The translations under genes were made by a program, and so were the position numbers. The notes beneath the pieces are model-generated. The model saw nothing but the letters and a program-made list of their open reading frames with translations, did no database searches and was not told the origin of the DNA. Of a DNA stretch of 61,911 nucleotides, positions 61,004 to 61,911 are shown piece by piece; position 1 is the stretch's first letter; each line of letters begins with the position of its first letter. The stretch covers positions 1 to 61,911 of the forward strand of contig JAHRAZ010000126.1 of the NCBI GenBank assembly GCA_020027475.1. The letters run 5' to 3'. Origin of the DNA: Microthrixaceae bacterium (GTDB taxonomy: Bacteria; Actinomycetota; Acidimicrobiia; Acidimicrobiales; Microtrichaceae).

Positions 61004-61911
61004 TCAGCAGGGCGGATCAACACCTGATGAGTCCGTTCCCGGTTGGCGACCGCCCTGCGGTCCCTCAGCTGGAGCGCTACCACGAGGCGAGTCCTTGGGT
61101 CTTGGCCGTCCTGGACGGCGGGTAGGTGCTTCTGGAGGGCAGGTAGGTACTCCATGGCGTTGGCTGTGGATTTTGCGGCCGGTGGGAGTGATCCAGATGA
61201 ATGTCTGATCTGCGCCGGTTTCCGGGTCGGCGTTGGCCGACATCTTCCAGTAGTTGGTGTGGGTCACCCCGTGATGGTGATGACACAACATCGCCATGTC
61301 CGAGACATCCGTGTTTCCGCCGGCATGCCACGGAGTCACGTGATGGATGATGCACCACGACGCCGGCACGTCGCACCCGGGGAACACACATCCTCCGTCA
61401 CGGACTCGTATCGCTCTGCGCTGGGCTGGGCTGGCCAAACGTTGGGAACGTCCGAGATGAAGGGGATTGCCGTCTTCATCGATGATCAACGCCTGGATCC
61501 ACTGATCGCAGCACAACCCGGAGATTGAATTGATCGGGTGCTGGTGGCCGTCGGATGTGGAGGCTGATCGAAAATCATCGGCCTTGATGACAAGCGTGGT
61601 CTGGGTTGCGGGCGGCTTGGAAGACTCAAGGTCCACGGCCTGAGCACGTCGACAGATCTCGATGAAGGCCTGTGCCCTGAGAGCCCCTCGGCTGGGAATA
61701 TCGAGCAGCGGGTCGTGCTGTCGATCCCTGCTGTACTGCTGGAAGATCTCGTCGGCCACCTTGTTGATGGTCTCTGTGGCGATCACAGCGGTATCGCCGC
61801 TCAGATTTCCCCTCACGTCGGTGCCGAGGGAATTCTCCTTGAGGTGAAGCTGGCTTGATTCGGGATCCTCGGAGGGATCAAATCCCCCGTCCTGATCGAG
61901 CAGCCGGCACA
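61004..61911 (-). CDS. DUF222/13E12-type HNH endonuclease (partial at window edge)
   Basis: The C-terminal ~300 residues of a protein whose frame is open to the window edge. The tail has an HNH motif: GGCVFPGCDVPASWCIIHHVTPWHAGG followed by NLCHHHHGVTH-like residues (AMLCHHHHGVTH), with zinc cysteines. The upstream helical part (LHLKENSLGTDVRGN..., ETINKVADEIFQQYSRD) is the DUF222 region of the 13E12 repeat family. These are abundant, often multi-copy proteins in actinobacteria, perhaps mobile endonucleases. The C-terminus is a Pro/Arg/Gly-rich tail. It ends 41 bases after uvrA, convergent. Confidence 0.85.
   Translation of the reverse strand, partial: CRLLDQDGGFDPSEDPESSQLHLKENSLGTDVRGNLSGDTAVIATETINKVADEIFQQYSRDRQHDPLLDIPSRGALRAQAFIEICRRAQAVDLESSKPPATQTTLVIKADDFRSASTSDGHQHPINSISGLCCDQWIQALIIDEDGNPLHLGRSQRLASPAQRRAIRVRDGGCVFPGCDVPASWCIIHHVTPWHAGGNTDVSDMAMLCHHHHGVTHTNYWKMSANADPETGADQTFIWITPTGRKIHSQRHGVPTCPPEAPTRRPGRPRPKDSPRGSAPAEGPQGGRQPGTDSSGVDPPC

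Noticed and set aside
1-61911. CRISPR array, insertion sequence or prophage
   Set aside because: No regularly spaced repeats, transposase, integrase or phage structural gene was seen anywhere in the window.

Overview
The window is about 62 kb of chromosomal core DNA with very dense coding and no insertion sequence, prophage or CRISPR array. It looks like an actinobacterium. The evidence is an RNase J tail close to ftsK, the order pgsA-cinA-recA-miaB-miaA-dapF-hflX next to a lexA locus, GAAC-N4-GTTC LexA boxes, CarD, a SAM-IV-like riboswitch and a 6C small RNA. Class Acidimicrobiia is my guess from the protein flavour, the class II ribonucleotide reductase and the moderate GC; the sequence does not prove it.

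Layout. 1-9 kb: end of RNase J, a hydrolase-fold protein without its catalytic residues, a VOC protein, a Coq4-like protein, an MFS exporter, ftsK, an SMP-30 lactonase and rimO. 9-21 kb: pgsA, cinA, SOS-controlled recA, then a coupled run miaB / kinase-like protein / miaA / dapF / hflX / dapC, followed by dapE and dapD. These cover late lysine and diaminopimelate synthesis by the succinylase route plus tRNA i6A modification. 21-27 kb: lexA and a divergent LysM membrane protein share a control region with four LexA boxes, followed by a RibD-like reductase, nrdJ and carD. 27-36 kb: a lipoprotein, lgt, a convergently overlapping beta-lactamase-fold protein, a DEAD-box helicase, an orphan adenine methylase, then a riboswitch-led metX-metY type pair and small proteins. 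36-43 kb: a RanBP2-type zinc-finger protein, tRNA-Gly, tRNA-Cys, a QacA-type exporter, tRNA-Val, a CocE-type lipoprotein peptidase and an alpha/beta hydrolase. 43-54 kb: a GNAT/acyl-CoA-synthetase protein acetyltransferase, an acyl-CoA dehydrogenase, a quinone oxidoreductase, a LysR-gltA pair, the 6C RNA, a HAD-PlsC fusion and aconitase. 54-62 kb: a CoaE-UvrB fusion, aroC, LexA-controlled uvrA and the start of a DUF222/HNH protein cut by the window edge.

The strongest theme is DNA damage. recA, lexA, the LysM protein and uvrA all carry LexA boxes, and uvrB is fused to coaE. The second theme is central metabolism with cis regulation: a SAM riboswitch on methionine genes, a palindrome before aconitase, and a LysR regulator in front of citrate synthase.

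The most unusual items are the CoaE-UvrB fusion, the four-box LexA array, the catalytically dead hydrolase, the kinase-like protein without an N-lobe between miaB and miaA, the RanBP2 finger, and a set of short tandem duplications at gene borders.
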